Source: Maricaulis sp047308265
GTDB lineage: Bacteria > Pseudomonadota > Alphaproteobacteria > Caulobacterales > Maricaulaceae
Direction of reading: 5' to 3'
Assembly: GCF_047308265.1 (NCBI RefSeq)
Contig: NZ_JBKQWY010000002.1
Coordinates: 248,001-312,000, forward strand
DNA length: 64,000 nucleotides
Below the pieces are notes generated by a model, which made no database searches, was not told where the DNA came from, and was given only the letters and a program-made list of their open reading frames with translations. Shown one piece after another: positions 33,466 through 42,447 of the stretch (position 1 is the first letter of the stretch; each line of letters starts with the position of its first letter). Position numbers and translations under genes: made by a program.

Positions 33466-34074
33466 ATGTCACAACTAACCCGAATGCCGGTGATTCTGCC
33501 CTTGGCGGGGGTGGTCACGATCGGCGTGTTTATGGCCATGCGCGGCATGATCCAGGTGCCAGAGCTTCCGAGGCTGAACGAACCAGACCGCCCCAGTTTC
33601 GTGATCAGCGAGACCGTGGAACCCTATGAACCACACCGAAATGTGACGCCGGACCATATTGAACCGGTTACGCCGCCGCCGCCTGCACCCCGACTGGAGA
33701 TCGCGTCGACGCAAAGACCGGGGGCGGAGACCATCCAGCTTGTTGCGCTCGCGCCGGAGGTTGAAGTGGGAGAATTCCAGCCCAACCGGTTTCAGGCCGT
33801 CGACACCGACGAACAACCGATCTATCGCGTGCCACCTGTTTATCCGGACCGGGCTTTGCAGCGCAATCTGGAGGGCCATTGTGTCATCGTGTTTGATATT
33901 ACGGCGCAAGGGCAGACAACGAATGCCAGGGTAAGTGCGTGCTCGGACGCGATCTTTGGTCGGGCCTCGGTCCGCGCTGTCCAACAGTGGCGTTTTCAGC
34001 CGCGTATGGAGGGAGGCCAAGCCCAGATGCGACGTAATCGGCATGTGCGCCTGGACTTCCGGATTGGAGACTGA
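33466..34074 (+). CDS. tonB: TonB energy-transducing protein 2
   Basis: A 202-residue TonB paralogue. Membrane helix at about 8-28 (VILPLAGVVTIGVFMAM), a proline segment (EPVTPPPPAPR), then the C-terminal TonB domain with PPVYPDRALQRNLEGHCVIVFDI, the second cysteine in SACSDAIFGRASVRAVQQWRFQP and a basic end. The ATG at 33466 has GGGGAG upstream. No ExbB or ExbD accompanies it, so it probably shares the motor encoded just upstream, perhaps for a different receptor subset; that is inference. It lies 222 bp after the TPR paralogue, with a strong terminator downstream. Confidence 0.9.
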   Translation: MSQLTRMPVILPLAGVVTIGVFMAMRGMIQVPELPRLNEPDRPSFVISETVEPYEPHRNVTPDHIEPVTPPPPAPRLEIASTQRPGAETIQLVALAPEVEVGEFQPNRFQAVDTDEQPIYRVPPVYPDRALQRNLEGHCVIVFDITAQGQTTNARVSACSDAIFGRASVRAVQQWRFQPRMEGGQAQMRRNRHVRLDFRIGD

Positions 34075-34149
34075 GCTGCGCGGCCGGGAGCTCGGCCCGT
34101 CGGCGCATTAAAAGCGCGACCTCATCTGTGTGAGGTCTGAGCACGCAAA

Positions 34150-34183
34150 AAAAGCCGCGGATCGCGTTCGATCCGCGGCTTTT
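34150..34183. terminator. bidirectional terminator between tonB2 and oligopeptidase gene
   Basis: A 15-bp perfect stem with the core AAGCCGCGGATCG / CGATCCGCGGCTT and a CGTT loop. A-rich sequence on one side and T-rich on the other serve both converging genes. Confidence 0.93.
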
Positions 34184-34204
34184 CCCGTGTTCGCTCTCAA
34201 CGGT

Positions 34205-36511
34205 CTAGTGACCGCTGTCCTCGCTGATTGTGTCCTCGGTCTCGGCCAGCTCAGCCACTTCGGCATCGGCCAGGCCGACAACCATCAAGGCGAAGGCATA
34301 ATTCATGGCCACTTCGCGCAGGCTGTCGAACCGTCCTGATGCGCCCCCATGGCCAGCACCCATATTCATTTTCAGAAGGGTGAGGCCGTCATCCGTCCGG
34401 CGATCACGCAGGCGAGCGACGAATTTGGTCGGCTCCCAATAGGTGACACGCGGATCGGTCAGACCGCCCGTTGCCAGAACATGCGGATAGGTATGGCTGT
34501 CGAGCTGATCGTAGGGCGAATACTCCAGAATGGTCTGGTAATCGGCTTCGCTTTCGATCGGATTGCCCCATTCCGGCCATTCCGGCGGAGTGAGCGGCAG
34601 TTCGGCATCCGACATGGTGTTGAGCACATCCACGAACGGAACAGCCGCGATGACACCGGCAAACAGTTCCGGATCAAGATTCATTGCGGCTCCGACCAGG
34701 AGACCACCGGCAGAACCGCCATAGGAGACGATATTGCCCCGCGTGGTATAGCCTTCATCCACCAGGGCATTACCTGCGGAGACGAAGTCATGGAAGGTGT
34801 TAATCTTCTTGTCCAGCTTGCCGTCGAGATACCACTGATAGCCGCGTGCCATGCCGCCGCGGATATGGGCGATGGCAAAGACCATGCCCCGGTCCACAAC
34901 AGAGAGGCGGCTGACAGAGAAACTCGCCGGAATGGTCGAGCCGTAAGAGCCGTAGCCATAGAGCATCAACGGCGCTGATCCGTCTATCGGCGTGTCGACA
35001 TGGTGAAGAATGGTCACCGGAATTTCGACACCGTCATGACCGGGCGCCATGATGCGGCGGACGACATAATCGTTTGCGTCATGGCCGGAGGGGACTTCGC
35101 GGCGCTTGCGCAGGATGCGATCGCGGCTGGCCATGTCGAAATCATAGGTCTCGTCCGGCGTAGACGGGCTCTCATATGTGAAACGCAGGTTATCCGTGTC
35201 GTATTCATAACCGGCAGAAACGCCCAGCGAATAAGCTTCCTCGTCAAAGGCAATGTCATAGCTCTCGCCAGAGGCATAATGGGTGACCACAATGCGCGGC
35301 AGTGCGTTTTCACGCTCCATGCGGACCTGCCAGTCCTTGAAGCCCAGAACGGCATTGATCAGCACACCCGGACGATGCGGAACAACCTCTTCCCAGTTCT
35401 CACGGGACGGGTTGTCACGCGGGGCGGACATGATCTTGAAATCCACCGCGCCATCGGCATTGGTGAGGAAGTAGAGACGATCATCGGCCTCGGTCAGCTC
35501 GTACTCCATATTGTCTTCGCGCGCGGCGATGAGAATGGGGTCCGAGGTTGGATTATCGGCATCGACCAGTCGCAATTCATTCGAGGTGTGACCACCGGAG
35601 CGCAGGACGATATAGCCCCGGCCATCGGATGCGCCGACGGACAGGAAGAAGCCCGGATCTTCCTCTTCATAGATCAGATCACTGCCCGTTTCGCCGCTCA
35701 CCTGGCGATAGATGCGGCGCGAGCGGCCATTATCATCACGCCAGACCCAGAACAGGGTGGAGCTGTCATTGGCCCATACGAAATCGCCGGTGGACTCCTC
35801 GGTCAGTGTCGAGACGATCGCGCCGGTCTCCAGGTCCTTGACGCGGATCTCGTAGTATTCCGAACCCCGGGTGTCGACAGCATAGGCGACATACCGATGG
35901 TCGGGGGAGTGCTGAATGGAGCCAAAATCGAGATAGTCGAAATCGGCGGCTTCGGCATCACCATCGATGAGGATCTGTTCCTCACCCACAACTTCACCGG
36001 TTTCCGGATCGACCGGACGACGCGAGAAGATCGGATACTGACCGCCCTCGCGGAAGCGCGAGAAATAGGCGAACTCGCCATCGCGGGACGGGACGGAGCT
36101 GTCATCTTCCTTGATCCGGCCCCGGATCTCCTGGAAGATCGTTTCCTGCAGGGCTTCGGTGGGGGCCATGACCGTGTCGAGATAGGCATTCTCGGCATCG
36201 AGAACATCGCGGATATCCTGTTGCAGGACCTCCGGCTCGCGCATGACTTGCTGCCAGTTTTCATCCTTGATCCAGAAATACTCGTCCGTGCGAGTGAAAC
36301 CGAGCTGTTCGATCTCGTGCGGGCGTTGTTCGATTTCCGGAGCGGTCAGGATCTGGGCCGTTGTCAGCAAGGTCTCTGTGGTGGCCTGGGCCGTGTTGGC
36401 AGGCGTTTCCGCACTGTCAGTCATGTCAGTCTCCTGGCTGCATCCTGCAAGCGTGAGAGCGCAAAGCCCCACACTGGCTATAGAGAGCCGTTTGATGTGA
36501 ATGGTACGCAT
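34205..36511 (-). CDS. S9A family oligopeptidase B-like lipoprotein
   Basis: A 768-residue serine peptidase of the prolyl oligopeptidase family, closest to oligopeptidase B. A beta-propeller domain (about 80-490) is followed by an alpha/beta-hydrolase domain with YGSYGSTIPASFS, HIRGGMARGYQWYLDGK and the catalytic serine in SYGGSAGGLL at about residue 600. The catalytic histidine is in GAGHGGASGR near the C-terminus. Oligopeptidase B cleaves small peptides after basic residues. The start at 36511 (MRTIHIKRLS) opens a lipoprotein signal with LAGCSQ, so this enzyme is probably a lipid-anchored envelope protein, whereas E. coli PtrB is cytoplasmic. It is possibly functionally linked to peptide uptake. 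Confidence 0.9.
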   Translation of the reverse strand: MRTIHIKRLSIASVGLCALTLAGCSQETDMTDSAETPANTAQATTETLLTTAQILTAPEIEQRPHEIEQLGFTRTDEYFWIKDENWQQVMREPEVLQQDIRDVLDAENAYLDTVMAPTEALQETIFQEIRGRIKEDDSSVPSRDGEFAYFSRFREGGQYPIFSRRPVDPETGEVVGEEQILIDGDAEAADFDYLDFGSIQHSPDHRYVAYAVDTRGSEYYEIRVKDLETGAIVSTLTEESTGDFVWANDSSTLFWVWRDDNGRSRRIYRQVSGETGSDLIYEEEDPGFFLSVGASDGRGYIVLRSGGHTSNELRLVDADNPTSDPILIAAREDNMEYELTEADDRLYFLTNADGAVDFKIMSAPRDNPSRENWEEVVPHRPGVLINAVLGFKDWQVRMERENALPRIVVTHYASGESYDIAFDEEAYSLGVSAGYEYDTDNLRFTYESPSTPDETYDFDMASRDRILRKRREVPSGHDANDYVVRRIMAPGHDGVEIPVTILHHVDTPIDGSAPLMLYGYGSYGSTIPASFSVSRLSVVDRGMVFAIAHIRGGMARGYQWYLDGKLDKKINTFHDFVSAGNALVDEGYTTRGNIVSYGGSAGGLLVGAAMNLDPELFAGVIAAVPFVDVLNTMSDAELPLTPPEWPEWGNPIESEADYQTILEYSPYDQLDSHTYPHVLATGGLTDPRVTYWEPTKFVARLRDRRTDDGLTLLKMNMGAGHGGASGRFDSLREVAMNYAFALMVVGLADAEVAELAETEDTISEDSGH

Positions 36512-36579
36512 GGTCCCCGTTATTCTCCCGTTTGAAATCCGTCGGCAATCCGGCGGATATGAGCCCCGTTCCCCTAAAC

Positions 36580-36999
36580 TCAGTCCGTTGTGTCGTTCCC
36601 GCCGTCTTCTGCGTCGAAACCCAATACGCCGCCATTGACGCAAAAGCGCTGGCCGGTGGGTTGCGGACCGTCTGGAAAGACATGGCCCAGATGGGCGCCG
36701 CAATTGCCACAATGAATCTCGGTTCGCGGGACGAGAAGTTTGAAATCCGTCTTGGTTTCAATACCGGCATCGTCTTCAGTCTGATAGAAGGAAGGCCAGC
36801 CGGAACCGCTTTCATACTTGTGTTTTGATGAAAAAAGAGGCGTCTTGCACACGGCGCAGTGATAACGACCAGCGCGTTTTTCATCATTGAGCGGATGGGA
36901 GAAGGGACGTTCGGTGCCCTCCTCGAAAGCGATTTGATAGGTGTCGTTGTCCAGGGCGGCTTTCAGCGCGCGGATATCTTCATCACTCAGTTTTGGCAT
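36580..36999 (-). CDS. msrB: peptide-methionine (R)-S-oxide reductase
   Basis: Reduces the R-epimer of methionine sulfoxide in proteins. The 139-residue MsrB domain has the two zinc CxxC motifs (YHCAVC, HCGNCG), the SGSGWPSF motif and the catalytic cysteine in QRFCVNGG, with HLGHVFPDGP before it. GAGGAGG lies immediately upstream of three consecutive in-frame ATGs; I chose the third for spacing. Its start overlaps the end of the upstream MFS gene by 17 bp, implying co-transcription. No MsrA gene is nearby. Confidence 0.95.
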   Translation of the reverse strand: MPKLSDEDIRALKAALDNDTYQIAFEEGTERPFSHPLNDEKRAGRYHCAVCKTPLFSSKHKYESGSGWPSFYQTEDDAGIETKTDFKLLVPRTEIHCGNCGAHLGHVFPDGPQPTGQRFCVNGGVLGFDAEDGGNDTTD

Positions 37000-38290
37000 C
37001 ATCATCCTCCTCGGCCGGGGGCAGGGCATGGGTCTGCCCGCGCTTGACCGATAGAATGGGGGTGAAAATCGCTATGGCAAGCAGAACCACACCTAGCCCG
37101 ACCATCGGGATGAGCGCGGCCGAGCGGGCACCAATGGCGCCGACGACCGGACCCATCAGCAAGATCCCCGCCGGCATGCCGCCAAACAGGCCGAGTTGAT
37201 AGACCGACATCACCCGAGCGAGCTTGTCCGGCGGAGCCTGTTCCTGAACAACGGCTCGGCTCAGGGAGATGGCGACACCGGCGCCCAGCCCCCAGGCCAG
37301 CACCAGCGGATAGATGCCCCAGAAGGGGATCGGAATGGCGAAAGCGCCCACCGCCAGAACGGTGACACCTTGTGCCAGAAGCACAGCACGGCCGGGTTTT
37401 TCGATGTGACCGAATTTGACGAGGGCGACATTGGCGATGAAGGCCCCGAGCCAGAAGACCACCATGAGGCTGGACAGGGCTTCAAAACTGGCGCCGTAGT
37501 TTTCGCGCAGCAAGATCGGGATCAAGACCAAAAACGCACCGCCCACGATGAAGACGCCGATGGCCACCATAATGGCCGTCATTGGCATCAGGACGGGCGA
37601 ATGCAGAACCGCATCGAGACCGTCTTTCAGATCCCGCAGGGCATGACTGTCAGGGGCGTGGCGCTTAGCACCCAGTCGCGGCACAAAGGCTGCGGCCAGC
37701 CCGCCGATCACCAGTCCCACGCCTTGCATGAAAAACAGGGCCGCCGGGCCGATCGTACCGGCAAAATATCCCACGGCCATGCCGGCGATCTGAGCGCCGA
37801 ACTGGACCGCGGACGCCATCACCACGGCGCGTTGCAATTCAATTCCGCCATGACGGGTGCGCGCGGAAATCCGCACAATCGGATTGATGGCGCTGTCGCG
37901 GGCCGGAATCACGAGGCCGCCGGCCACACCGACGGTCAGGGCGAAGATGACGAGGATGGAGTAGGATAATCCGCCCGTGGTCAACAGGGCGGCCAGGATC
38001 AAGGACGCAATTCCGGCACCCAGATGGCAGTAAAACAGGATGCCTCTTCGGTCGACCCGTTCCGCCAGAATTCCGGCCAGGGGCAGCAGAAGCGCCATGG
38101 GGGCGGTGAGGGCCGCCTGGGCCAGACTGAGCCGTTCGGGGCTTTCACCCAGGGTGAATGTGATCACGCCGGGGAAGAGTGTGGTCTGCAGGCCAAAGCC
38201 GAAAAACCATCCGGCGACGATGATCAGATATCCACCAAACGGAGGAAGACGTAGTTGGCGATTGCCGGCGAGGGGACGAAAGACAGGCAA
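36983..38290 (-). CDS. major facilitator superfamily transporter
   Basis: A 435-residue protein with about twelve hydrophobic segments in two halves separated by a polar loop near residues 205-225 (RLGAKRHAPDSHALRDLKDG). ERVDRRGILFYCH follows TM2 and corresponds to the MFS motif A loop; the C-terminal half includes SRAVVQEQAPPDKLARVMSVYQLGLFGGMP. Composition resembles the ENTS/enterobactin-exporter-like group, but the cargo is unknown. No ATG lies near the N-terminus; the apparent start is TTG at 38290 without a clear ribosome-binding site, so the start is uncertain. It is co-transcribed with msrB. Confidence 0.85.
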   Translation of the reverse strand: MPVFRPLAGNRQLRLPPFGGYLIIVAGWFFGFGLQTTLFPGVITFTLGESPERLSLAQAALTAPMALLLPLAGILAERVDRRGILFYCHLGAGIASLILAALLTTGGLSYSILVIFALTVGVAGGLVIPARDSAINPIVRISARTRHGGIELQRAVVMASAVQFGAQIAGMAVGYFAGTIGPAALFFMQGVGLVIGGLAAAFVPRLGAKRHAPDSHALRDLKDGLDAVLHSPVLMPMTAIMVAIGVFIVGGAFLVLIPILLRENYGASFEALSSLMVVFWLGAFIANVALVKFGHIEKPGRAVLLAQGVTVLAVGAFAIPIPFWGIYPLVLAWGLGAGVAISLSRAVVQEQAPPDKLARVMSVYQLGLFGGMPAGILLMGPVVGAIGARSAALIPMVGLGVVLLAIAIFTPILSVKRGQTHALPPAEEDDDAKTE

Positions 38291-38482
38291 GGATGGGCTC
38301 GCGGGTATCAGGCCGGACTCAGCCCTGGACGATCAAAAAGTCATGCATCTGGTGTATGCAATCAAGAGTTATATCACGTGTGTGTCATCGACAGCGGGCA
38401 GCTCGTGATTGGCCCGCCCGCCGCAGATAAGGCAAGACACCACTATGCAAAACCCTGCGACAAGGATCGAGGAGAAATAACA

Positions 38483-38917
38483 ATGCAATGGCTTCGTTTG
38501 GGAACCGGACTTCTGCTGGCCGCCTTCATGGTCTTCATGGGGCTGCAAAAGTTCGGCGCCGATAATGCCGTGTTTGACTTCATCGCCACCCAGTCCGGCA
38601 TTGCGCTCTTTGAGCCGGTTGTGCGCATGGCCACCGGTGTGGCCGAACTTCTGGCGGCCGTGTTGATCCTGGTAGGCCTGTTCGCCAATCGTTTGCGCGG
38701 CGTCGGCGGTCTGTTCTCACTGGCAGTGATCGGTGGCGCGCTTGTCTTCCACCTTTCGCCCTGGCTGGGCATCGTTGCCCCGGTGGGCTATGACGAAGCG
38801 GGCAATTATGTGTTCTCGCCTATGCTGTTCATGATGGCGGTTGCCTTCTTTGGCGTATCGGCCGTGGTGACATTCATCGAGCGTGAGCACCTGCCGATTA
38901 TCGGAAAATCCGCCTGA
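38483..38917 (+). CDS. DoxX-like small membrane protein
   Basis: A 144-residue protein with four hydrophobic helices. The pattern MQWLRLGTGLLLAAFMVFMGLQKFG, then LFEPVVRMATGVAELLAAVLILVGL, matches DoxX/DoxD-like membrane proteins. The conserved R-x-x-T-G-x-x-E in helix 2 is the best marker. Function is not defined; related proteins are linked to quinone or thiol redox. GAGGAG precedes the ATG at 38483. It is divergent from the MFS-msrB operon, so an oxidative-stress connection is conceivable but unproven. Confidence 0.75.
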   Translation: MQWLRLGTGLLLAAFMVFMGLQKFGADNAVFDFIATQSGIALFEPVVRMATGVAELLAAVLILVGLFANRLRGVGGLFSLAVIGGALVFHLSPWLGIVAPVGYDEAGNYVFSPMLFMMAVAFFGVSAVVTFIEREHLPIIGKSA

Positions 38918-38974
38918 TCCGTCCTACCTTTCCTTAACGCGCTTGGCTCATGATGATGCGTTGAAATCCGTTGG

Positions 38975-40072
38975 ATGGACACGATCATCATGGCCCACGC
39001 CGATATTCTCGATCTTGATCAGCCGGCCCCGCGCCGGGCTCGCCTGGTCTTGGCGCGCCGACTGACCGATATTGTCGGTCTACCAGAAAGTCGACTGACC
39101 CCGCGCGAGCGCTGGATCGTCGGGGATCTACTGCACGATATCCTGCGGGCCAGTGATGTGGATCTGCGCAAGCGCTGCGCCGAGCGGCTGGCCGATATCT
39201 CCGATGCTCCGCAACGCCTGTTGCGATTATTGGGATCCGATACATTCGAGATCGCCGCGCCCATTCTCGAACGATCGAAGGCCTTGAGCGATTTCGATAT
39301 GATGGAGATCGCCCGTCTGGGGACGCTGGAACACCGCCTGACCCTGGCTCGACGCGATAAACTCTCGGCCGTCGTCACAGCTAGCCTCGTGGCCCACTCC
39401 GAACCGCCGGTCGTGGTGCGTATCCTGCGCAATGAGACGGCCGACATTGCGTCGCCGACCATGGACCATATCATTTCAGCTTCGAAAGATGAGGCGGACT
39501 ACGCCCGTCACATCATCCGGCGTGCTGAATTGCGACCATCCCAGGCCTTCCGCCTGTTCTGGTGGAGCGAGCATGGAGATCGCTGCGCCATCATTGAGCG
39601 GTTCGCGGTCCAGCGCACAATCCTGATCGAGGCTGTGGAGGACGTCTTCTCCATGGCCGCAGACGAAAACTGGGCGGACCCGCTGGTCTCCAAGGTGCTG
39701 ACCTATATCGACCGTCGCCAGCGTGACCGTGGAGCTGCCGAAGTCTCGCCCTATGGCTCGCTTGAAGGGGCCGCTGCCGAGATGGCCATGGATGGTCCTC
39801 AGCCCGGTTTGGTGACCGAAATTGCCAAGCTGGCGAGCATCAACCGCACGCTTCTGGTCAAGATGTTCGATGATATGGGCGGAGAAGCGATCGCAGTCCT
39901 GTGCAAGGCCACCGGATTGAAGTGGGACAGTTTCGAAGCCTTCTGGCGCGGTCTGGGCCGACCGGTCCCCAGTGCGATCAGTGAAGAGGCGCGCAAGGTC
40001 TATGACAGTCTTTCGGTCGAGAAGGCACAGACTGTCTTGCGGTATTGGAACCTGTCCATCGATACGGACTGA
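38975..40072 (+). CDS. DUF2336 protein
   Basis: A 365-residue soluble, almost entirely helical protein of the alphaproteobacterial DUF2336 family. Typical features are RLTDIVGLPESRLTPRERWIVGDLLHDIL early and HEAT-like repeats of the type LGSDTFEIAAPILERSKALSDFDMMEIARLG and VRILRNETADIASPTMDHII. A C-terminal KATGLKWDSFEAFWRGLGRPV follows. No function is established. ATGs at 38975 and 38990 are both possible starts; neither has a strong ribosome-binding site. It is followed after about 180 bp by the Mrp operon with a weak hairpin between. Confidence 0.82.
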   Translation: MDTIIMAHADILDLDQPAPRRARLVLARRLTDIVGLPESRLTPRERWIVGDLLHDILRASDVDLRKRCAERLADISDAPQRLLRLLGSDTFEIAAPILERSKALSDFDMMEIARLGTLEHRLTLARRDKLSAVVTASLVAHSEPPVVVRILRNETADIASPTMDHIISASKDEADYARHIIRRAELRPSQAFRLFWWSEHGDRCAIIERFAVQRTILIEAVEDVFSMAADENWADPLVSKVLTYIDRRQRDRGAAEVSPYGSLEGAAAEMAMDGPQPGLVTEIAKLASINRTLLVKMFDDMGGEAIAVLCKATGLKWDSFEAFWRGLGRPVPSAISEEARKVYDSLSVEKAQTVLRYWNLSIDTD

Positions 40073-40250
40073 GCCGGGGCAGGCCCACCGCATTCCGTCC
40101 TTCCAAAAAGCGAGTTTCGCCTGTCAGGCGTAAAACCCCACATGATGTGCGGCTGATATTGCCTGTGCGTTTCTGACGCGGTTCGACTGGCCAACGCGCG
40201 ACGGGACCGTTAAAAGCCGTTTCGATAGCGTTAATGCGCGGGGAGATTCC

Positions 40251-40763
40251 ATGTTCTACGGCATCAGCCTGGGAGTGGTGCTTGTGGCGTTGTGGCTGGT
40301 TCTTTCGGGCCACTACACGACCGACGGCAGCCATCCGCAACTCATATTCCTGGGTATCGTCAGTATTCTGGCGGCCCTTGGCCTCACATTCCGCATGCGG
40401 ATCATGGATCGCGAGACCGCTCCATTCGCATCCGCCGCCTCCCTGTTCGCCTATTGGGGCTGGCTTGGCGGCGAGATCGTCAAATCCAACATCATGGTCA
40501 CCAAGAAGGTCATGGCTGCAGAGGTCGATATCGAACCGCGCCTGATTCGCGTGCCGGTTGATATGCATACCGATCTGGCCCGGTGCGTGTTCGCCAATTC
40601 CATTACCCTGACCCCGGGCACGGTGACGGTGGAGGTCGAGGCAGACGGTTTCCTCGTGCACGCCCTGGATGGTGATTTCACGGATCCGGCCGGGTTTGCC
40701 GATATGGGCGGTCGCTCGTCTACAGCGACAGACGGCAAGGATGAGGGAGCGACAGATGCTTGA
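40251..40763 (+). CDS. mnhE: Mrp-type Na+/H+ antiporter subunit E
   Basis: A 170-residue subunit with two or three N-terminal hydrophobic segments (to about residue 80) and a cytoplasmic part with RLIRVPVDMHTDLARCVFANSITLTPGTVTVEVE, the signature of MnhE/MrpE. It corresponds to MbhA of Mbh-type complexes. MrpE assembles in the multi-subunit secondary antiporter that exchanges cytoplasmic Na+ or K+ for protons. It is first gene of the ten-gene operon, with GGGGAG before the ATG. The acidic C-terminal tail (TATDGKDEGATDA) is extra compared with many homologues. Confidence 0.92.
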   Translation: MFYGISLGVVLVALWLVLSGHYTTDGSHPQLIFLGIVSILAALGLTFRMRIMDRETAPFASAASLFAYWGWLGGEIVKSNIMVTKKVMAAEVDIEPRLIRVPVDMHTDLARCVFANSITLTPGTVTVEVEADGFLVHALDGDFTDPAGFADMGGRSSTATDGKDEGATDA

Positions 40764-41082
40764 TCTCGAACTGGTCAATTTCATTATCGCCTTCGGTCTG
40801 GCTGTGGCCATGGCCATCATGCTGGCGCGCCTGTTTGCCGGTCCGACATTGTATGACCGCACCCTGGCGGCGAACTCCTTCGGCACCAAGACCGTTATCT
40901 TCCTGCTGGTGTTCTCGGCTCTGGTCGGACGCGGCGATGCCATTGACATCGCCTTGCTCTACGCGCTGATCAATTTTGTGGCGACGATCGCCATCCTGAA
41001 ATTCTTCCGCTATCGCTCGCTGGATATCGCGCTCGCGCAGATGTCTCTGCGCAAGGCCGTGGAAGGGGATTTCGACAAATGA
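40756..41082 (+). CDS. mnhF: Mrp-type Na+/H+ antiporter subunit F
   Basis: A 108-residue protein with three membrane helices and the MrpF core LARLFAGPTLYDRTLAANSFGTKTVIFLLVFSAL. The start at 40756 (MLDLELVNFII) follows GGGAG and lies inside the 3' end of mnhE (8-bp overlap); longer in-frame starts are not family-like. It is equivalent to MbhB. It packs next to subunits E and G in the Mrp complex. Its own 3' end overlaps mnhG by 4 bp. Confidence 0.92.
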   Translation: MLDLELVNFIIAFGLAVAMAIMLARLFAGPTLYDRTLAANSFGTKTVIFLLVFSALVGRGDAIDIALLYALINFVATIAILKFFRYRSLDIALAQMSLRKAVEGDFDK

Positions 41083-41450
41083 CCGGGATGGAAATCTTCG
41101 ATCTGGCCCGCTACACCGGCGCCGCGATCTTCATGGGTGTGGGCCTGATCTTCGTGCTTGCCGGTGCGATCGGTGTCATCCGCATGCCGGACTTCTACAC
41201 GCGCATGCATGCCGCCGGTGTCACCGATACACTGGGCGCCGAGTTGATCATTACGGGCCTGATCCTCCAGGCCGGCGACTGGCAGACGGTGGCCAAGCTG
41301 TTGCTGGTCGGTCTGCTCTTGTTCCTGACGAGTCCAACGGCGACCCATGCCGTGGCTAATGCCGCGCACCGCGCCCAGCTCAAACCTGACCTGTCGCACC
41401 ACAAGCCGGCGCATCCGAGTGAGGCTGGCAAGGGCGAGGAGGCGTCCTGA
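41079..41450 (+). CDS. mnhG: Mrp-type Na+/H+ antiporter subunit G
   Basis: A 123-residue protein with three helices and the MrpG signature GAIGVIRMPDFYTRMHAAGVTDTLGAELIITGLIL. It is equivalent to MbhC. After the core domain the C-terminus carries a soluble tail with several His residues (SHHKPAHPSEAGKGEEAS). It overlaps mnhF by 4 bp and the next gene by one base, as expected for stoichiometric subunits of one complex. Confidence 0.92.
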   Translation: MTGMEIFDLARYTGAAIFMGVGLIFVLAGAIGVIRMPDFYTRMHAAGVTDTLGAELIITGLILQAGDWQTVAKLLLVGLLLFLTSPTATHAVANAAHRAQLKPDLSHHKPAHPSEAGKGEEAS

Positions 41451-42007
41451 TGATTTTCGACCCGACCCAAATCCTCGACTATACTTTGCTGGTACTGATG
41501 CTGGTGGTGGGCTTTGCGATTGTGCGCATGCGTAATCTGTTTGCGGCCGTCATGCTGACCGGTGTGTATTCGCTGCTATGTGCCGCCTGGTTCGTCTCTG
41601 AAGATGCCGTGGACGTGGCCTTCACCGAAGCGGCCGTCGGCGCGGGCATTTCCACCGTTCTGATGCTGGGCGCCATGTTGCTGACGGCACGTGAAGCCGA
41701 TCCGGTATCGGTCAAGCGTCACTGGATGGCCTTCCTCTTTGTTCTGGTTGCCGGCGGTGCCTTGCTGTTCGCTGTTCCGGACATGCCGGTCTATGGCTCG
41801 ATTGAAGCGCCGGTCAACGCGCATGTCGGTGCGGAATATATCGCCCGCACGCCCGAAGACATCGCCGTCCCCAATATGGTGACCGCCGTGCTCGCCTCCT
41901 ATCGGGGCTTCGACACCATGGGTGAGACCATGGTGATCTTTGCGGCCGCGCTGGCTGTGATGTTGCTGCTGGGCTTCGGCGGCAAGAAGAAGGAGGACCA
42001 GGAATGA
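41450..42007 (+). CDS. DUF4040/MbhD-MbhE-like subunit (MrpA C-terminal equivalent)
   Basis: A 185-residue membrane protein. The first half, RNLFAAVMLTGVYSLLCAAWFVSEDAVDVAFTEAAVGAGISTVLMLGAML, is the DUF4040/MbhD element. The second half, with VPNMVTAVLASYRGFDTMGETMVIFAAALAVMLLL, corresponds to MbhE and the C-terminus of MrpA. In Bacillus these segments are fused to the large MrpA; here they stand alone, as in Mbh-type modules, and the NuoL-like part of MrpA is missing from this position. The conserved acidic residues in EAAVG and GETMV are probably on the ion path. Confidence 0.88.
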   Translation: MIFDPTQILDYTLLVLMLVVGFAIVRMRNLFAAVMLTGVYSLLCAAWFVSEDAVDVAFTEAAVGAGISTVLMLGAMLLTAREADPVSVKRHWMAFLFVLVAGGALLFAVPDMPVYGSIEAPVNAHVGAEYIARTPEDIAVPNMVTAVLASYRGFDTMGETMVIFAAALAVMLLLGFGGKKKEDQE

Positions 42008-42447
42008 ATCCGCACCTGATCCTGCGTGTTGTCTCCAAACTTCTGATCCCGATGATTGTGGTGTTTGGATTTTATGTTCAGTTCCACGGCGATTACGGTG
42101 CAGGTGGGGGCTTTCAGGCCGGGGTGATCCTGGCTGTGGCTGTCATCCTGTATGCCCTCATTTATGGCATGGATGCCGCACGTGCGGCTGTGCCACCCAG
42201 CTGGGCCAAATGGGGCGCGGCGGCTGGGGCCCTGCTCTATATGGGCGTGGGTGTGGTGACGCTCTTCACCGGCGGCAATTTCCTCGATTATGACGGTCTG
42301 CATCCCGACTATGCCCACCGGGCCGGTCAGCATATCGGCATCCTGCTGGTCGAGCTGGGCGTGCTGATGACGGTGGTTTCGGTGATGCTGATCATCTTCT
42401 ACGCGTTTGCGGGACGCGAACCCGACATGTCCGACGAGGAGTGGTAG
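42004..42447 (+). CDS. mnhB: Mrp-type Na+/H+ antiporter subunit B
   Basis: A 147-residue protein with four hydrophobic helices and the MrpB motif FYVQFHGDYGAGGGFQAGVILAVAVILYALIYG near residues 22-55. It is equivalent to MbhF. GGNFLDYDGLHPDYAHRAGQHIGILLVELGVLMTVVSVML completes the family pattern. It overlaps the DUF4040 subunit by 4 bp and is followed immediately by mnhC with no gap. Confidence 0.93.
   Translation: MNPHLILRVVSKLLIPMIVVFGFYVQFHGDYGAGGGFQAGVILAVAVILYALIYGMDAARAAVPPSWAKWGAAAGALLYMGVGVVTLFTGGNFLDYDGLHPDYAHRAGQHIGILLVELGVLMTVVSVMLIIFYAFAGREPDMSDEEW

Noticed and set aside
35000..36535. 511-codon plus-strand frame opposite the oligopeptidase gene
   Set aside because: The minus-strand S9 peptidase is clear. 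The opposite frame has no recognisable features and crosses the real start region.
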